The position numbers and the translations under genes were made by a program. From Stentor coeruleus (Eukaryota; Ciliophora; Heterotrichea; Heterotrichida; Stentoridae): DNA of 40,335 nucleotides. This document shows, in pieces, positions 9,586 to 19,321 of this stretch; position 1 is the stretch's first letter, and every line of letters starts with the position of its first letter. Location of the stretch: the NCBI GenBank assembly GCA_001970955.1, contig MPUH01000680.1:1-40335 (forward strand), in the 5' to 3' direction. The notes below the pieces were generated by a model. The model was not told where the DNA came from. It ran no database searches and saw nothing but the letters and a program-made list of their open reading frames with translations.

Positions 9586-10179
9586 TTTTATATTGTTGGT
9601 AGAAATTAGAATTATTCAGACTTTATAATGATATAGATTAAGATGATTAATAGGTTTTAGTGGTATTTACTGAAACATGTTTTTATTTTGCTCAAATTCA
9701 TAATGATTTATAATATAAGCAAATGCATAATATCATAATTAATCTAATTCCACATGCAATCCTAACATAAAAAATACACAATTTTCAACCAAATCAACAA
9801 TAAGCCTTCAGCAACATTTTATCCTTCTCTTATACACTTTTTATTTGCATCATCTAAAAGAATGAAAATATTCCATCTTCTAGAATACCATACATACAAA
9901 AACCTCTAAAAATCAACTAAAAAATTTACTATAAAATCCTCACAATATCATCATTCGACATTATAAATCCTCTCAATATCATCATTCAACATTATAAATC
10001 CTCACAAATCACTATATTCTCTTATTATAAATCATTATCTTCTTATACATTCAAATTTTTTTAATCATCCATTAATTTCCAATCTTTTACTTTCTGCAAC
10101 TCATAAATCACTAAAAATCCATATCCAAGCATACTATCATCCTACAAAAGAAAAAAATAAAACTTTCATTCTTCCTTCT
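9586..10179. other. Shared upstream region of divergent amidase and RABL2 genes
   Basis: This is a roughly 600-nt AT-rich region between two divergently transcribed genes, so it should hold both promoters. It contains a 31-nt tandem repeat (separate entry) and becomes strongly C/A-rich on the plus strand toward RABL2. I see no other structure. Confidence 0.45.
9934..10012. repeat. 31-nt tandem repeat, about 2.5 copies
   Basis: Two consecutive 31-nt units (9934-9964 and 9965-9995) differ at only two positions, and a third partial unit starts at 9996. The unit begins AAATCCTC and contains AATATCATCATTC. It lies about 170 nt upstream of the RABL2 start codon. Confidence 0.75.
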
Positions 10180-10803
10180 ATGCATAAAAATATGGAACAT
10201 CTAATCGAAAATAAAGCGAAACAAGCGGCCGAATTAGCTCCATGCGATATCAAAATCATCCTACTAGGCGATTCAGCTGTAGGCAAGTCAAAACTAGTAG
10301 AGCGATTTTTGATAAATGACTATGAAGAACGGCAGCTTTCGACCTATGCTCTGACAATGTTCAGACATAACACAACATTTGAAGGTGAAGATCTAAAAAT
10401 CGATATATGGGATACAGCAGGGCAAGAATGCTTTAACAATCTACACCCTTCATATTATTTCGGTGCTCATGCATGTGTACTTGTATTTGATGTGACACGT
10501 AAAATCACTTATGCTAACTTGAAAAATTGGTATAAAGAAATGAGAACATATTGTCCTGATATACCATGCGTACTTATTGCCAATAAAATTGATGTGAATT
10601 TAGATGTAACTAAGAAGAGTTTTAAATTCGGTGAGCAATATGGCCTTGATTTTCATTTTGTGTCTGCGGCAGATGGGACTAATGTTGTGAAAATATTTAG
10701 AGAAACATTGAAAAAAGCTTTGGAGTTTAAGAGGAACCCACCAAGGAGTTTTGAAAGGGATGTTATGGAATTACTTGATGATGACTCTTGGCTGAATAAT
10801 TAG
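10180..10803 (+). CDS. RABL2: Rab-like small GTPase RABL2
   Basis: This small GTPase regulates ciliary trafficking: RABL2 binds the IFT-B complex at the ciliary base and promotes train entry and BBSome exit. The 207-aa protein has the P-loop GDSAVGKS (30-37), switch I with QLSTYALT, switch II WDTAGQ (77-82), NKID (135-138) and SAA (162-164). Features specific to RABL2 rather than Rab are the QLSTYALT stretch, KSFKFGEQYGL after NKID, FVSAADGTNVVKIF, and the lack of a C-terminal prenylation Cys (it ends DDDSWLNN). The usual Arg after the switch II Gln-Glu is Cys here (GQECF instead of GQERF), a small deviation. I used the first ATG (10180); a second Met at codon 5 is also possible. The stop is TAG. 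Its presence fits a ciliated organism. Confidence 0.93.
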   Translation: MHKNMEHLIENKAKQAAELAPCDIKIILLGDSAVGKSKLVERFLINDYEERQLSTYALTMFRHNTTFEGEDLKIDIWDTAGQECFNNLHPSYYFGAHACVLVFDVTRKITYANLKNWYKEMRTYCPDIPCVLIANKIDVNLDVTKKSFKFGEQYGLDFHFVSAADGTNVVKIFRETLKKALEFKRNPPRSFERDVMELLDDDSWLNN

Positions 10804-11103
10804 AATTATTTAATTATTATAGAGTGAGTATATGGATTTTATAAAGATTTAAGTTATTATGAGGAATTAGGAGGTAAATTGGTTTATGGTGTGGAAAGAG
10901 TTTTGTGATAGGTGAGTGATTAAGGATTAGAAATTTTGTTGTGAAAATATTGTAGTTTTTTTGATAGGCGGATATGCAAAGGGGCTAGGTGAGATTTTAA
11001 TAGAGTTGATGTAGAAATAATGGGATTATTGCTAGGAAAGTATAGGATAATAATTGCTAAAGGCATTTTATGTTTATAAAGAGGTAATTTGGATTTATAT
11101 GTG

Positions 11104-11411
11104 TTAAGAATTGTTGATGTAATAGAAGGGAGATGCTTTAGTAAAGAACTCCTNATTATTATGGGAGATGCTTTAGTAAAGAACTCCTCAACCAAGTAAA
11201 AAGTTACATAACCAGCGATAACGAGAGGTTTAGTATACCGAATCTGCCCAAAAAAAGAGAACGTAGGACAAACAAACCTCGATCGGACAAGGTTTAAACC
11301 ATCCACCTTAACTATCACCACTTTAACTTTAACTAAAGATGCTTTACATTTCTTTATGGATATGAAATTTATTTTATATAGAAACTGATTAGACTTAGAC
11401 GCCATCATTCC
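11104..11411 (-). repeat. Dispersed repeat copy 1, possibly a small gene
   Basis: On the minus strand a frame starts at ATG-ATG (11408) and reads MMASKSNQFLYK, later VDGLNLVRSRFVCPTFSFFG and VIAGYVTFYLVEEFFTKASP. Removing the assembly duplication at 11154-11188 makes it end at a TAA (11104-11106), giving 89 aa. The stretch 11175-11345 is clearly related to plus-strand sequence at 38899-39054, where the same frame is broken, so this is a dispersed element or gene family with one decayed copy. I do not recognise the protein. Whether this copy is expressed is unknown. Confidence 0.6.
11128..11188. other. Assembly join: single N flanked by 26-nt direct repeat
   Basis: An N at 11154 separates two exact copies of the same 26 nt (11128-11153 and 11163-11188). 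This is what remains when two overlapping contig ends are joined without merging the overlap. The true locus is probably about 35 nt shorter. Confidence 0.85.
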
Positions 11412-11697
11412 TGCTTTTAGGGTGTTCACAAGAATATGATAAATCCCAATTCCTTCATATAATTCTTATCAGTCAACATTAATACTTTCTTAATTCTATT
11501 ACTCCATAACCGCATTAGTACAAAGATAGAACTGCATAATAATGCCAAAAACATATATAGAAGCTCATAATCTCTTTCTTCTTGATAAAAAAAATATTTA
11601 TCACTTTGAAATTTCTCATAAAAGTAATATCCTTTATTTATCTTCTTTAACTATATCAAATCTTTTAATTTTTATTAACATCAACTAATAAATTTTA

Positions 11698-12699
11698 TTA
11701 CTTAAAGCATGAATTCGACATTTCAACCAGTGCTGAAAGAATAGCTTCTTCGAAATTTCTATATGCATTTTCAAAAGATTTTATATGAAATTTCAAATTC
11801 GATTGTTTTTTCCTGCAGAAAACATCACAAAAACTATCTTGGAGCCTTTGATACCTAGGCTTAACTACCTTTGAAGGCATCGCAAAATTGAAATTCCTAT
11901 TTAAAATCGGATTTTTGTATGACAGCCAAGATTCAATAGACTCATAACTTTGCACATAATTTTCATTAGACTTCATAAACAAATCAACAATTTGCTCAAA
12001 CGTTTTCAAAAGAATCTCCCCTTTTTTTATCACTTTTCCACTTACAATATACGACAGTGGTGGAACTTTTACTGCATAGCTCAACCAAATCATCTCACAG
12101 GTAACAAGATCAGAAAAAATGTCATCAAGGTTGATAAAATAAATTAATTCAAGTCTGTGACTAAAACGAAAGCGATAATTGTATAGATTTGAGACTCCCC
12201 AAACAAGAATAAGGTCATTGATGAACTTTATGAACAATTTTATAAAATTATATTCTTTTATTGCTGATTTGTTAATTGATAAATTTTGGGTCATAAGTTG
12301 TCTTGCGTTGTCAAAAAATGCACTATCTTCTTCTATAAGTTTTAATAAAGGATGCATTTCGATAAAATTTTTTGTTATCAGATTTGAACTGTTCAAACTG
12401 AGAAAATATGAACGAGATAAATCAAAAAGCTTGCTTTCAAGGTATTCAATAGGAAGGCTTGAAGCAAAATTCATACTTTCTTCTAGTTTATATGTTAAGC
12501 CGGTAATTCTTTTACCTTGCAAATGTGATGGGATATCTCTAAGCAAATTTGTGGTCTCAAAGTGCGTGTTTTTCTTGAACATTTCAAAGGATGAATAAGC
12601 TTTTCGAGATTTCTGTACTATTTTTAAAAAATCTGGAACTTGCTCACTTATTAAAGTAGAAGCTGTAGCCTCAGAACTTTTTGTTGATGGAACTTCCAT
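11698..12699 (-). CDS. Unknown 333-aa helical protein
   Basis: This is an intact 333-aa frame with an ATG start (12697-12699) and a TAA stop. I do not recognise it. The first 20 residues are Ser/Thr-rich and probably disordered (MEVPSTKSSEATASTLISEQ); the rest is rich in Leu, Ile, Phe, Asn and Lys and looks mostly alpha-helical, with no signal peptide. A hydrophobic patch near residues 155-170 (FIKFINDLILVWGVSNLY) is probably a buried helix rather than a membrane span. It contains no zinc, nucleotide or catalytic motif. Its base composition is like the neighbouring genes, which favours a real gene. It probably encodes a lineage-specific protein. Confidence 0.8.
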   Translation of the reverse strand: MEVPSTKSSEATASTLISEQVPDFLKIVQKSRKAYSSFEMFKKNTHFETTNLLRDIPSHLQGKRITGLTYKLEESMNFASSLPIEYLESKLFDLSRSYFLSLNSSNLITKNFIEMHPLLKLIEEDSAFFDNARQLMTQNLSINKSAIKEYNFIKLFIKFINDLILVWGVSNLYNYRFRFSHRLELIYFINLDDIFSDLVTCEMIWLSYAVKVPPLSYIVSGKVIKKGEILLKTFEQIVDLFMKSNENYVQSYESIESWLSYKNPILNRNFNFAMPSKVVKPRYQRLQDSFCDVFCRKKQSNLKFHIKSFENAYRNFEEAILSALVEMSNSCFK

Positions 12700-13325
12700 T
12701 TATAAGTAATTGACATAACTTGATATTTAATATAATTTTAATAGAAGAGTAGGTGGTATTTCTTTATAAGTATTAGGGGAATCATTAAAAACCTAAAATT
12801 ATTTAAGCATATAATAATATTTATTATAGATAATATGATGCTAAAATTAAGATTATAAAAATAGTACATTATATGAACAAATATGCAAAATAGAAAATAG
12901 TTTCCATGTTTACAAAATACTTCTATAATTTTTGTTTTATATTCTAATTTCTGTTTTATATGATAATCTAAAGTGAATTAGATTTCATGGTTTAATATTT
13001 TTAAAATTGTTTGCTATAAAATTATAAGAATTTATGTTTTATTATGATTTTTGATTAGAATTATTTTAATTATGATTTGAACTAGAATAAATATATACAC
13101 ACGGTAATATTGAGGTAGAATTATAGTTAATTTAAGAAATACTAAGAAAAAACTAAAGTTCATCTGATTAATTCGCATTTTAATTAAAATAATAATTGTT
13201 TAAGTTTTATTTTCGTTGCTAATAGTATGAAGGATTATTTAAAATTTATGACAATTTTATCTTTAAAAGGGAGAAGATAATCAAAAATACGTTTATTTTA
13301 TGTAAAACAATTATGAAATGTGTTG
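12700..13325. other. Intergenic spacer, very AT-rich
   Basis: About 625 nt of very AT-rich sequence lies between two minus-strand genes. It is upstream of the 333-aa gene and downstream of the pseudouridine synthase gene. I see no protein-like frame, repeat or RNA gene. Confidence 0.45.
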
Positions 13326-14315
13326 TTAAATACTTCGAAGTGCCCAGAGTGGTAGAGCTATAGAAAAATCTAACTTGCCTGCAATTTTGTATCTAAAAGC
13401 ACATAGTTTAATTTCAAGTTGCTTCGGGATTTCCAATCTCACTCTCTTTTCCCCAAACTTCATCCTATATAAATCCTCAGAAACCCCTAAAGGCCGAGCA
13501 CAGTTTCCACCATAACTAATATCATCAACTATAGGAAATCCTAAATAGCCTAAATGAACTCTTATTTGATGTGTCCTTCCAGTAACAGGCCTGCATTCAA
13601 CAGCACTTTCATCCTTTTGCTGATCATAAAATAGTTTTTTTACTACAGTAAGACTATCTTTTCCATTTTGTGTTACTTTAAAAACTCCATTCTGATCTTG
13701 CTCAGATGATATTTTTTCTTGAATCTCAATTGACTGATAGGGAAAGTTTCCTTTAACCCTAGCTATATAGTATTTTTCTATAAGGTTTGATTGAAAAAAT
13801 GATCTTAAGGTCAATGCGGTTTCTAGGTTTTTAGATATAATTATTAACCCCGACGTAACTTTATCTAAACGATGGGTGAGATGAAGATTTTTATATCCTA
13901 GTTCATTATTCAAAATGTAAAGCAAAGAGTTTTTATAGTATGCCCCTGAGGGATGAACTGGCAATGAGCTTGGCTTATTTAAGACTAGTAAATTAGGAGA
14001 CTCATAAATAATCTCAATCGGTCGATTATAAACTGGAGGTTCAACCCTTTTTGCAATATGAGTAACCATATCCCCACTCTTTAATACATAGTCCAATTCA
14101 ACCTTCTGATAATTAATCTGTAACATCCCGTTCAATATTCCCTCCCTATAATACTCATCATTGTAACTTTTAAATTCACTTATAAGCATATCTAAAATCC
14201 TCATTCCTTCCCAAGATTTCTTACTCCTAGTAGCATAATATTGAATATATGGTTTTACATATCTAAACTCAACCCCATCAAGAGTTATAATTTCATATTC
14301 GCCCCTTCCTTCCAT
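13326..14315 (-). CDS. RluA-family pseudouridine synthase (RPUSD2/Pus9-like)
   Basis: This enzyme isomerises uridine to pseudouridine in RNA. The 329-aa protein starts with the N-terminal part typical of the eukaryotic RPUSD2/Pus9/Rib2 branch: RYVKPYIQYY (18-27), then a degenerate S4-like region ending SGDMVTHIAKRVEPPV (80-95). The RluA catalytic core follows: VLNKPSSLPVHPSG (111-124), the catalytic motif HRLDKVTSG with Asp151, and the RNA-binding motif GRTHQIRVHLGYLGFPIVDD. In yeast the family modifies position 32 of tRNAs, in cytosol (Pus8) or mitochondria (Pus9). I see no clear mitochondrial presequence (start MEGRGEYEII). The C-terminal deaminase domain of yeast Rib2 is absent. The ATG is at 14313-14315, the stop TAA. 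The exact target RNA is inference. Confidence 0.93.
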   Translation of the reverse strand: MEGRGEYEIITLDGVEFRYVKPYIQYYATRSKKSWEGMRILDMLISEFKSYNDEYYREGILNGMLQINYQKVELDYVLKSGDMVTHIAKRVEPPVYNRPIEIIYESPNLLVLNKPSSLPVHPSGAYYKNSLLYILNNELGYKNLHLTHRLDKVTSGLIIISKNLETALTLRSFFQSNLIEKYYIARVKGNFPYQSIEIQEKISSEQDQNGVFKVTQNGKDSLTVVKKLFYDQQKDESAVECRPVTGRTHQIRVHLGYLGFPIVDDISYGGNCARPLGVSEDLYRMKFGEKRVRLEIPKQLEIKLCAFRYKIAGKLDFSIALPLWALRSI

Positions 14316-14889
14316 TTAGTAATCCTAGTATAATTATTTTTAGGCACTTATTTTAATCAAAATCTCAAATCATTAAGTATCAAATATCACAACAGCAATA
14401 TCATTTAGCTTTATCTATAGCATTTATACAAAAATACCAATAACATTAACTTTTTATATGAAAGTTTTGTAAACTTATGGGTTCCCATACTAAAGTTTAA
14501 TATAGAATATGATTTTTATGTTCTAGGATAAAATCATTAGATGATATATTTTGTATATAAAAACTAAATTTTCATGATATTTTTTAAATGTTTTTAGGCT
14601 TGTGCACCTTGGATTATGAAGAGTATTTTGACAAAAGGCTTGGGCTCATGCATAATTGTAAGCACTTATTAACACTTTTGCAATCCAACCATTTTTTAAG
14701 TTAATTTCCAGCTAATGCTAGTGCAAGTCTGAAGTCAAATGAGTCCAATAATTTTTTCCTTTTTTCATTAGTGAATCACCCCGATTGGAATCAGAAACGA
14801 TCTATTTTTTATCATGAATTTGATTTTTCAATGATTTTATTTGTGTTGAATAAAGATAATTCAAATTTTTTCATGGCTGACAATATAAT
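14316..14889. other. Shared upstream region of pseudouridine synthase and zinc-finger genes
   Basis: This roughly 570-nt spacer lies between divergent genes. The section 14590-14880 is less AT-rich than usual, and the plus frame beginning LVNHPDWNQKRSIFYHEF stays open up to a TGA just before the zinc-finger start. It is not in frame with the finger protein, has no good start, and no 15-nt intron would join them. I see no recognised feature. Confidence 0.4.
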
Positions 14890-15279
14890 ATGAAAGTTAT
14901 TACAGAATACAAGGTCAATCTCTATTGCTGCATGATGAACGACTGTACCAAGACTTACAGTACAAAATTCAACCTAAAAAGACACGTTGAGATTTCCCAC
15001 CTCAAGCAAAAAAAGCATAAATGTGAACATTGCGACAAATTTTTTGTTAGTCAGCAAAACCTTAAAGAGCATACATTTACACACACTGGGGCAAAGCCAT
15101 ACCAGTGCACAGTTTGTGGTGAATTCTTTCGTCAAATATCCCAATTATCATTGCATAGACGTAATCATGAAATGCAAGAAAAACCTAAAGGCTATTGCAT
15201 TGATGCAGTGGATTTGGCTACAAAACCTATGAGTTTAACTGATTTAGTTATCCAAAGAATCAAAGATTACCCTTTGTGA
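14890..15279 (+). CDS. Three-finger C2H2 zinc-finger protein
   Basis: This is a 129-aa probable nucleic-acid-binding protein with three classical C2H2 fingers. Finger 1 has Cys14/Cys19 and His32/His37, with CCMMNDC making the exact first Cys uncertain; finger 2 has Cys45/Cys48 and His61/His65; finger 3 has Cys73/Cys76 and His89/His93. The linker between fingers 2 and 3 is THTGAKPYQC, close to the canonical TGEKPY. The tail (about residues 95-129) has no motif I recognise. The frame ends at TGA (15277-15279) followed immediately by AAA-TAA. If TGA is Trp in this genome the protein is two residues longer and ends at 15285. It is the only gene here whose stop would be TGA. A transcription factor role is likely but not proven. 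Confidence 0.88.
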   Translation: MKVITEYKVNLYCCMMNDCTKTYSTKFNLKRHVEISHLKQKKHKCEHCDKFFVSQQNLKEHTFTHTGAKPYQCTVCGEFFRQISQLSLHRRNHEMQEKPKGYCIDAVDLATKPMSLTDLVIQRIKDYPL

Positions 15280-16622
15280 AAATAAATAAAAATTAACAAA
15301 AAACTTACTTTAAACTTATAAAGAAAAAAATATTTGAATAATATAAAATGCTATATGGAAACAAATATAGAGTCTAATAGTTTGTATTAAGGTTTTTTAA
15401 ATATAAGATAAGAAAAGAATAATTAGAAGTTTAAAATGAATAGGCATATAGGAAAAGTGAATTATTATCTTGATGCTATAATGATAATTATAATAATAAA
15501 TGCTGCACTCTTGATACTAATTTAAGGTCTTAGGACTCGATAATATTTTTGATTTATGGTATCTGGGATATATTTTTTAAAGCATGCTTATATTAAGCTT
15601 TATGCTGATTTTTAGGTTTTTTAAGATTAGATATAGGAATATGGTTCAAGAATAAGTAATGGAGAAGTTTAAGCTTAGGAAGTGTATTTTAAAGGATATA
15701 TAAATAAGAAAAGGGCTAGTGATACTGTCTGGGTGTAAATATGCAAGTGCTTATGTGATTTTTTTTATCAGATTTAAGGTGGAGAATAAGTAAAAAAGAT
15801 ATTGGATGATCAAAGATAGGTTTGCTACTTGAAAAGGAAACTAATTAGAATAATAGTATGGTTCTGTTGTTAGTTTTAAAATTAAGAAGGTTTAGTAAGA
15901 TGATTAAGAGCATTGCAAAAAAAGTTTAATTAGGGAGTGAGCTTGTTTTGGATATACAAGAGTTTGAATTATGCTACTTGGAATTATGTTTTTTAAGTAT
16001 GGAGGGTGATGCAGTTTGATGATAAGATAGATAAAAGAAAACCTAAAATTTATATTTTATAGTATTAGAATATCACATTACTATGTATGTCTAATATTAA
16101 AATAAATTATATTGTATAAGATCATATAACTAGCATTTCATTTTTTGTAAAATAATTATCTAAATAATACCACTCTATAATTTTCTTATTATAAAGCTAA
16201 TTATTTCTATCAAATAATAACTCCCAAAAATCATAATTCTAATCCTTGGCATCCTTAAAATAGATCAAATATCTTTTAATCTCTTCCTCTTAATGCAATT
16301 CATCAAACCTAGCTAATAAAATAATTAAAAAAAATCACTTAAAAATCACTTAAAAGTCCCAATAAATACCAAACCTATTCTCAAAAATAAACAATTCTCA
16401 ACTAAAAACCCTATAAATCATCTCAAACATTCACAGAATAAGTAAATTTTCCCTAAAACCCTTCAATCAAAACCTAAATAAAAAATATTGAAAATTAACA
16501 CATTATAGCATACCATAAAAAGTATCCCAATAAATTATTTTCCTCTTAAAATCAACAATCCAAACCCATAAAAAATAATTATCTTTCAACATTCTTATAT
16601 CTAACTATAAATCTTGTTAAAA
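15280..16622. other. Long AT-rich intergenic spacer
   Basis: About 1.3 kb of AT-rich sequence: the first half is G/A/T-biased and the second half C/A/T-biased on the plus strand, with a switch at about 16080. I see no open frame with protein character, no tRNA and no clear repeat. Confidence 0.45.
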
Positions 16623-17363
16623 ATGTTAACTTCAATCACCCCAGGCAAACTTCGGCTATTAGAAAATCCACAAAACCTCCTTAGACAAAGGAAACGAACA
16701 TTCATTTGTATAAAAGATGTGGTTCCAAGCCCAAAACGCAGTACAAGACTAAACTTAACGCTAAAATCATCAAGAACAGTAAAAACTTCCAGTCGTAAAC
16801 ATCGGATTAACAATGAGTCAGTGCATTTGCCATCGTTTTTGTTTGATTTTCTAGATGAAGAAAGACCTCAAGCGTCAAAACCTCAGCGCGATCAGTTAAA
16901 TTTGCATGAATTAAGCCCTTTAAAACCAAAAATTCGTGTTCTTTCTAATGGGAATATACCTGAAAGTGAGTTTTTCGATCAAGAAGATAAATTCCCCGAG
17001 CTATCGATGCAGAAAATAATGGAAAAAAGGAACTGCAAGACAAGTAATGGAAGAAATCAAAGCATGGATTGTTCAAACTTTTACAAACCTTATGTTGTTG
17101 AAATAACCCCCAGATCTAGTGTGACTTTATATGGAATTGAGCCTTTGGACTATAGGAATTTAAACACATCATCATCTCCTAAACGTCATAGGAATTTAGC
17201 TAAAGTGATTAATATGAGAAATATAACCACAGAAAAATATAAAAAGAATGAAAACTATCTCCAGCCTGTTATCATATCGTATCCTGCAAAATCTTTTGCT
17301 GAGAAACTTAAAAGGGTTCAAGATATAGCTAAAGAAGCTGAGGACTCTTTTAATATGCTATAA
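16623..17363 (+). CDS. Unknown basic, Ser/Pro-rich protein
   Basis: This is a 246-aa frame from the ATG at 16623 to TAA. I do not recognise it. The N-terminal third is rich in Arg, Lys, Ser and Thr (PSPKRSTRLNLTLKSSRTVK, then TSSRKHR). Several proline-directed Ser/Thr sites are visible (SPKR, SPLKPK, TPRSS, SSPKRH), and a C-terminal segment looks helical (SFAEKLKRVQDIAKEAED). There is no signal peptide, membrane segment or enzymatic motif. The protein is probably largely disordered and phosphorylated, perhaps a cytoskeletal or nuclear protein; this is only a composition-based guess. Upstream sequence is strongly C/A-rich as before other plus-strand genes, which supports it being real. Confidence 0.75.
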   Translation: MLTSITPGKLRLLENPQNLLRQRKRTFICIKDVVPSPKRSTRLNLTLKSSRTVKTSSRKHRINNESVHLPSFLFDFLDEERPQASKPQRDQLNLHELSPLKPKIRVLSNGNIPESEFFDQEDKFPELSMQKIMEKRNCKTSNGRNQSMDCSNFYKPYVVEITPRSSVTLYGIEPLDYRNLNTSSSPKRHRNLAKVINMRNITTEKYKKNENYLQPVIISYPAKSFAEKLKRVQDIAKEAEDSFNML

Positions 17364-17928
17364 ATATTTTATATTTATTATAAGTTTTTTTGGCTTATGG
17401 GGTTTTCTGAGTTTTGATAACTTTAAGTAGAATAGCGAATATGGATTTTTAGTGTAATTTTCTGAAGGGAGAGATGTTATGGAAAGTACGTATTTTGTTT
17501 ATAAGATTAAATAGGAAAATATTATATGAATTTTTAGCTAAGGGTAATTTAGCTATAAGGTCCCTTTGATTTTCATCGAATTATGCCTGCTTTCAAATTT
17601 AATTTAAAAATGCTCAATTTGTCTTTATCACAATTTTTCTATCATCCAATCGACTCCTCAATCCTAAAATCATTATCCTTTCGCAGCGCAACATATCAAA
17701 ACTTACCTCCTCTCTCATCCCACTATTCTCCAAAAAAAAACACAAATCCTCTTCTAAAACTCTTCTAAAACTCTCCTAAAACATAAAATCTTCTTCCTAA
17801 ATCCTCACTACCTCTCCTCATTTAAAGCCATCACATCCTCATATAAACTCATATTTTCCATATTAACTCCTTTGATATAAAATTAATTTTTTAACTTGGC
17901 TTAAAGTAAACTGGTATATTGGAAAAAA
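17364..17928. other. Intergenic spacer between convergent genes
   Basis: This 565-nt spacer lies between the 3' ends of the basic protein and Myb genes. A 61-codon ATG-started frame (17583-17768) is present, but its low-complexity Ser/Leu/Pro/Lys composition follows from C/T-rich DNA and I do not call it a gene. A short direct repeat (CTTCTAAAACT, about 17751-17771) is seen. Confidence 0.4.
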
Positions 17929-18753
17929 TTATTGAGAATTAGAATTCCTTGGCGTAAAATAATGTTGAAAAGTAGTCTTCGGACTGAAATGAGGTAAAAA
18001 ATATCTTGGTGTAGTCTGCTCTGACTTTATCACTTCTTTTGAAGGCTCAACATCATTTTTCGTATACATGTTTTCCATAAAAGAAATCTCGTCAGGGAAA
18101 TTGAAATAACTTGACGTGAATTTTGATGACATAATGCTTGGCGTAGTACTTGGAGTCATAGGAAATGAGAACATGCCTATATTAGGCAATGGGGAGATCA
18201 ATGGGCAGACAATATCAATTGGCTTAATATCAGAATTTAAATGCTTTTTAATGGTCTTTGATGGTTTGACTATTGGAGTCTGTGTTTCAGCTGAGACTAC
18301 AGACGTTTTCATAAGAATTGCCTTTGCGCTAGGCTTTTTTAATAGACTCTTCAATGGTCCTTTAAGTTTTTCTGACTCAGGGCGCTTTTTATTGTATTTT
18401 CTTAGATTTCTGCGAATAGCACTATAAAAACAGTTCTTAATAGAATTGTCTGTTCTCCCAGGCATGTGTGTTGCAATTTCGCTCCATTTGTTTCCGAACT
18501 GTTTTTGGAGTTCGAAAATATGATTTTCTTCTTCCTCAGTCCAAGTCTCTTTTTTTATATCAGGGTTCAGGTGGTTGTGCCAACGTTCACGACATTGTTT
18601 TCCAGTCCTTCCTTCGATTCCTAGACGATCTTTTATGGTTTTGGCGATTTTAGTCCATTTTTTCATCCCTTGGACTAACACAATTTCTTTGATAATTTCA
18701 TCTTCCTGTATATATATTACGTCTTGAGTCCATGCATTTCTACTATTTGACAT
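17929..18753 (-). CDS. R2R3-type Myb transcription factor
   Basis: This 274-aa nuclear DNA-binding protein carries two Myb repeats. R2 spans about residues 8-65 with Trp8, Trp33 and Trp58 and the signature GKQCRERWHNHLNPDI; R3 spans about 66-118 with Trp71, Trp90 and an aromatic residue (Phe109) in place of the third Trp, and GRTDNSIKN. Trp spacing in R2 is wider than normal (24 intervening residues instead of about 18-19) because of insertions around YIQEDEI and IKDRLGIEGRT. The repeats are followed by a basic stretch (LRKYNKKRPESEKLKGPLK) and a Ser/Thr/Pro-rich tail with several SP and TP sites (SPLPN, TPSTTPS, TTPRYF, SPKTT, TPRN), so control by proline-directed kinases is plausible. The relation to c-Myb/Cdc5-type cell-cycle regulators is inference. 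The ATG is at 18751-18753, the stop TAA. Confidence 0.92.
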   Translation of the reverse strand: MSNSRNAWTQDVIYIQEDEIIKEIVLVQGMKKWTKIAKTIKDRLGIEGRTGKQCRERWHNHLNPDIKKETWTEEEENHIFELQKQFGNKWSEIATHMPGRTDNSIKNCFYSAIRRNLRKYNKKRPESEKLKGPLKSLLKKPSAKAILMKTSVVSAETQTPIVKPSKTIKKHLNSDIKPIDIVCPLISPLPNIGMFSFPMTPSTTPSIMSSKFTSSYFNFPDEISFMENMYTKNDVEPSKEVIKSEQTTPRYFLPHFSPKTTFQHYFTPRNSNSQ

Positions 18754-19321
18754 ATTTATAATATCATGTGATTAAGAATTGAATAAAAATTCATTGAGCA
18801 CTTAGGCTGTTTTCTATAGATGATGATGTCATAATCCATAAAAAAGAGAATACTTAGAAAGTTGTATATATATTATAGTCAATATGAGATATACAAATTT
18901 AAATTGTTTGATATATAGTAAATTGAATGGTTTTGGGGGGAAAAATATAAGGTTTGGATATATGTGTTTGATTTTATATGAGATTTTTCATTTTTAAGGT
19001 AGACTAGTTTAAAAATAAAAGTTTGTGTAAATAAATGTTATAAAAGTTGCGAAAAATACTGGAGTTTGGATAATAGGTTTATGCAATTTTAGATATTATT
19101 CAAGAATTATTTGGAAATCTTGATTTCATTCAAGAAAATATGTAAATGGATTAAATTTGACTTTTTTGTGTAGGGTGCAGTTTATTATAAGGAAAATACT
19201 GAATGTAATGATTTATTATAGTTGGAGGAATATTTCTCCAGCATTGAAATTACAAATTTAAAAAAATCCCGATGATATCAGAGATATATGCATATCATAA
19301 TTTTTCAAAAGAAAATAATAA
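18754..19321. other. Intergenic spacer
   Basis: This 570-nt spacer is upstream of the Myb gene and of the transposase remnant. It is AT-rich with a G/T bias and a short G-run at about 18934. I looked for terminal inverted repeats of the transposon by eye and saw none I can defend. Confidence 0.4.

Noticed and set aside
17583-17768. 61-codon ATG-started frame after the basic-protein gene
   Set aside because: Low-complexity translation from C/T-rich DNA, no motif, no neighbour support.
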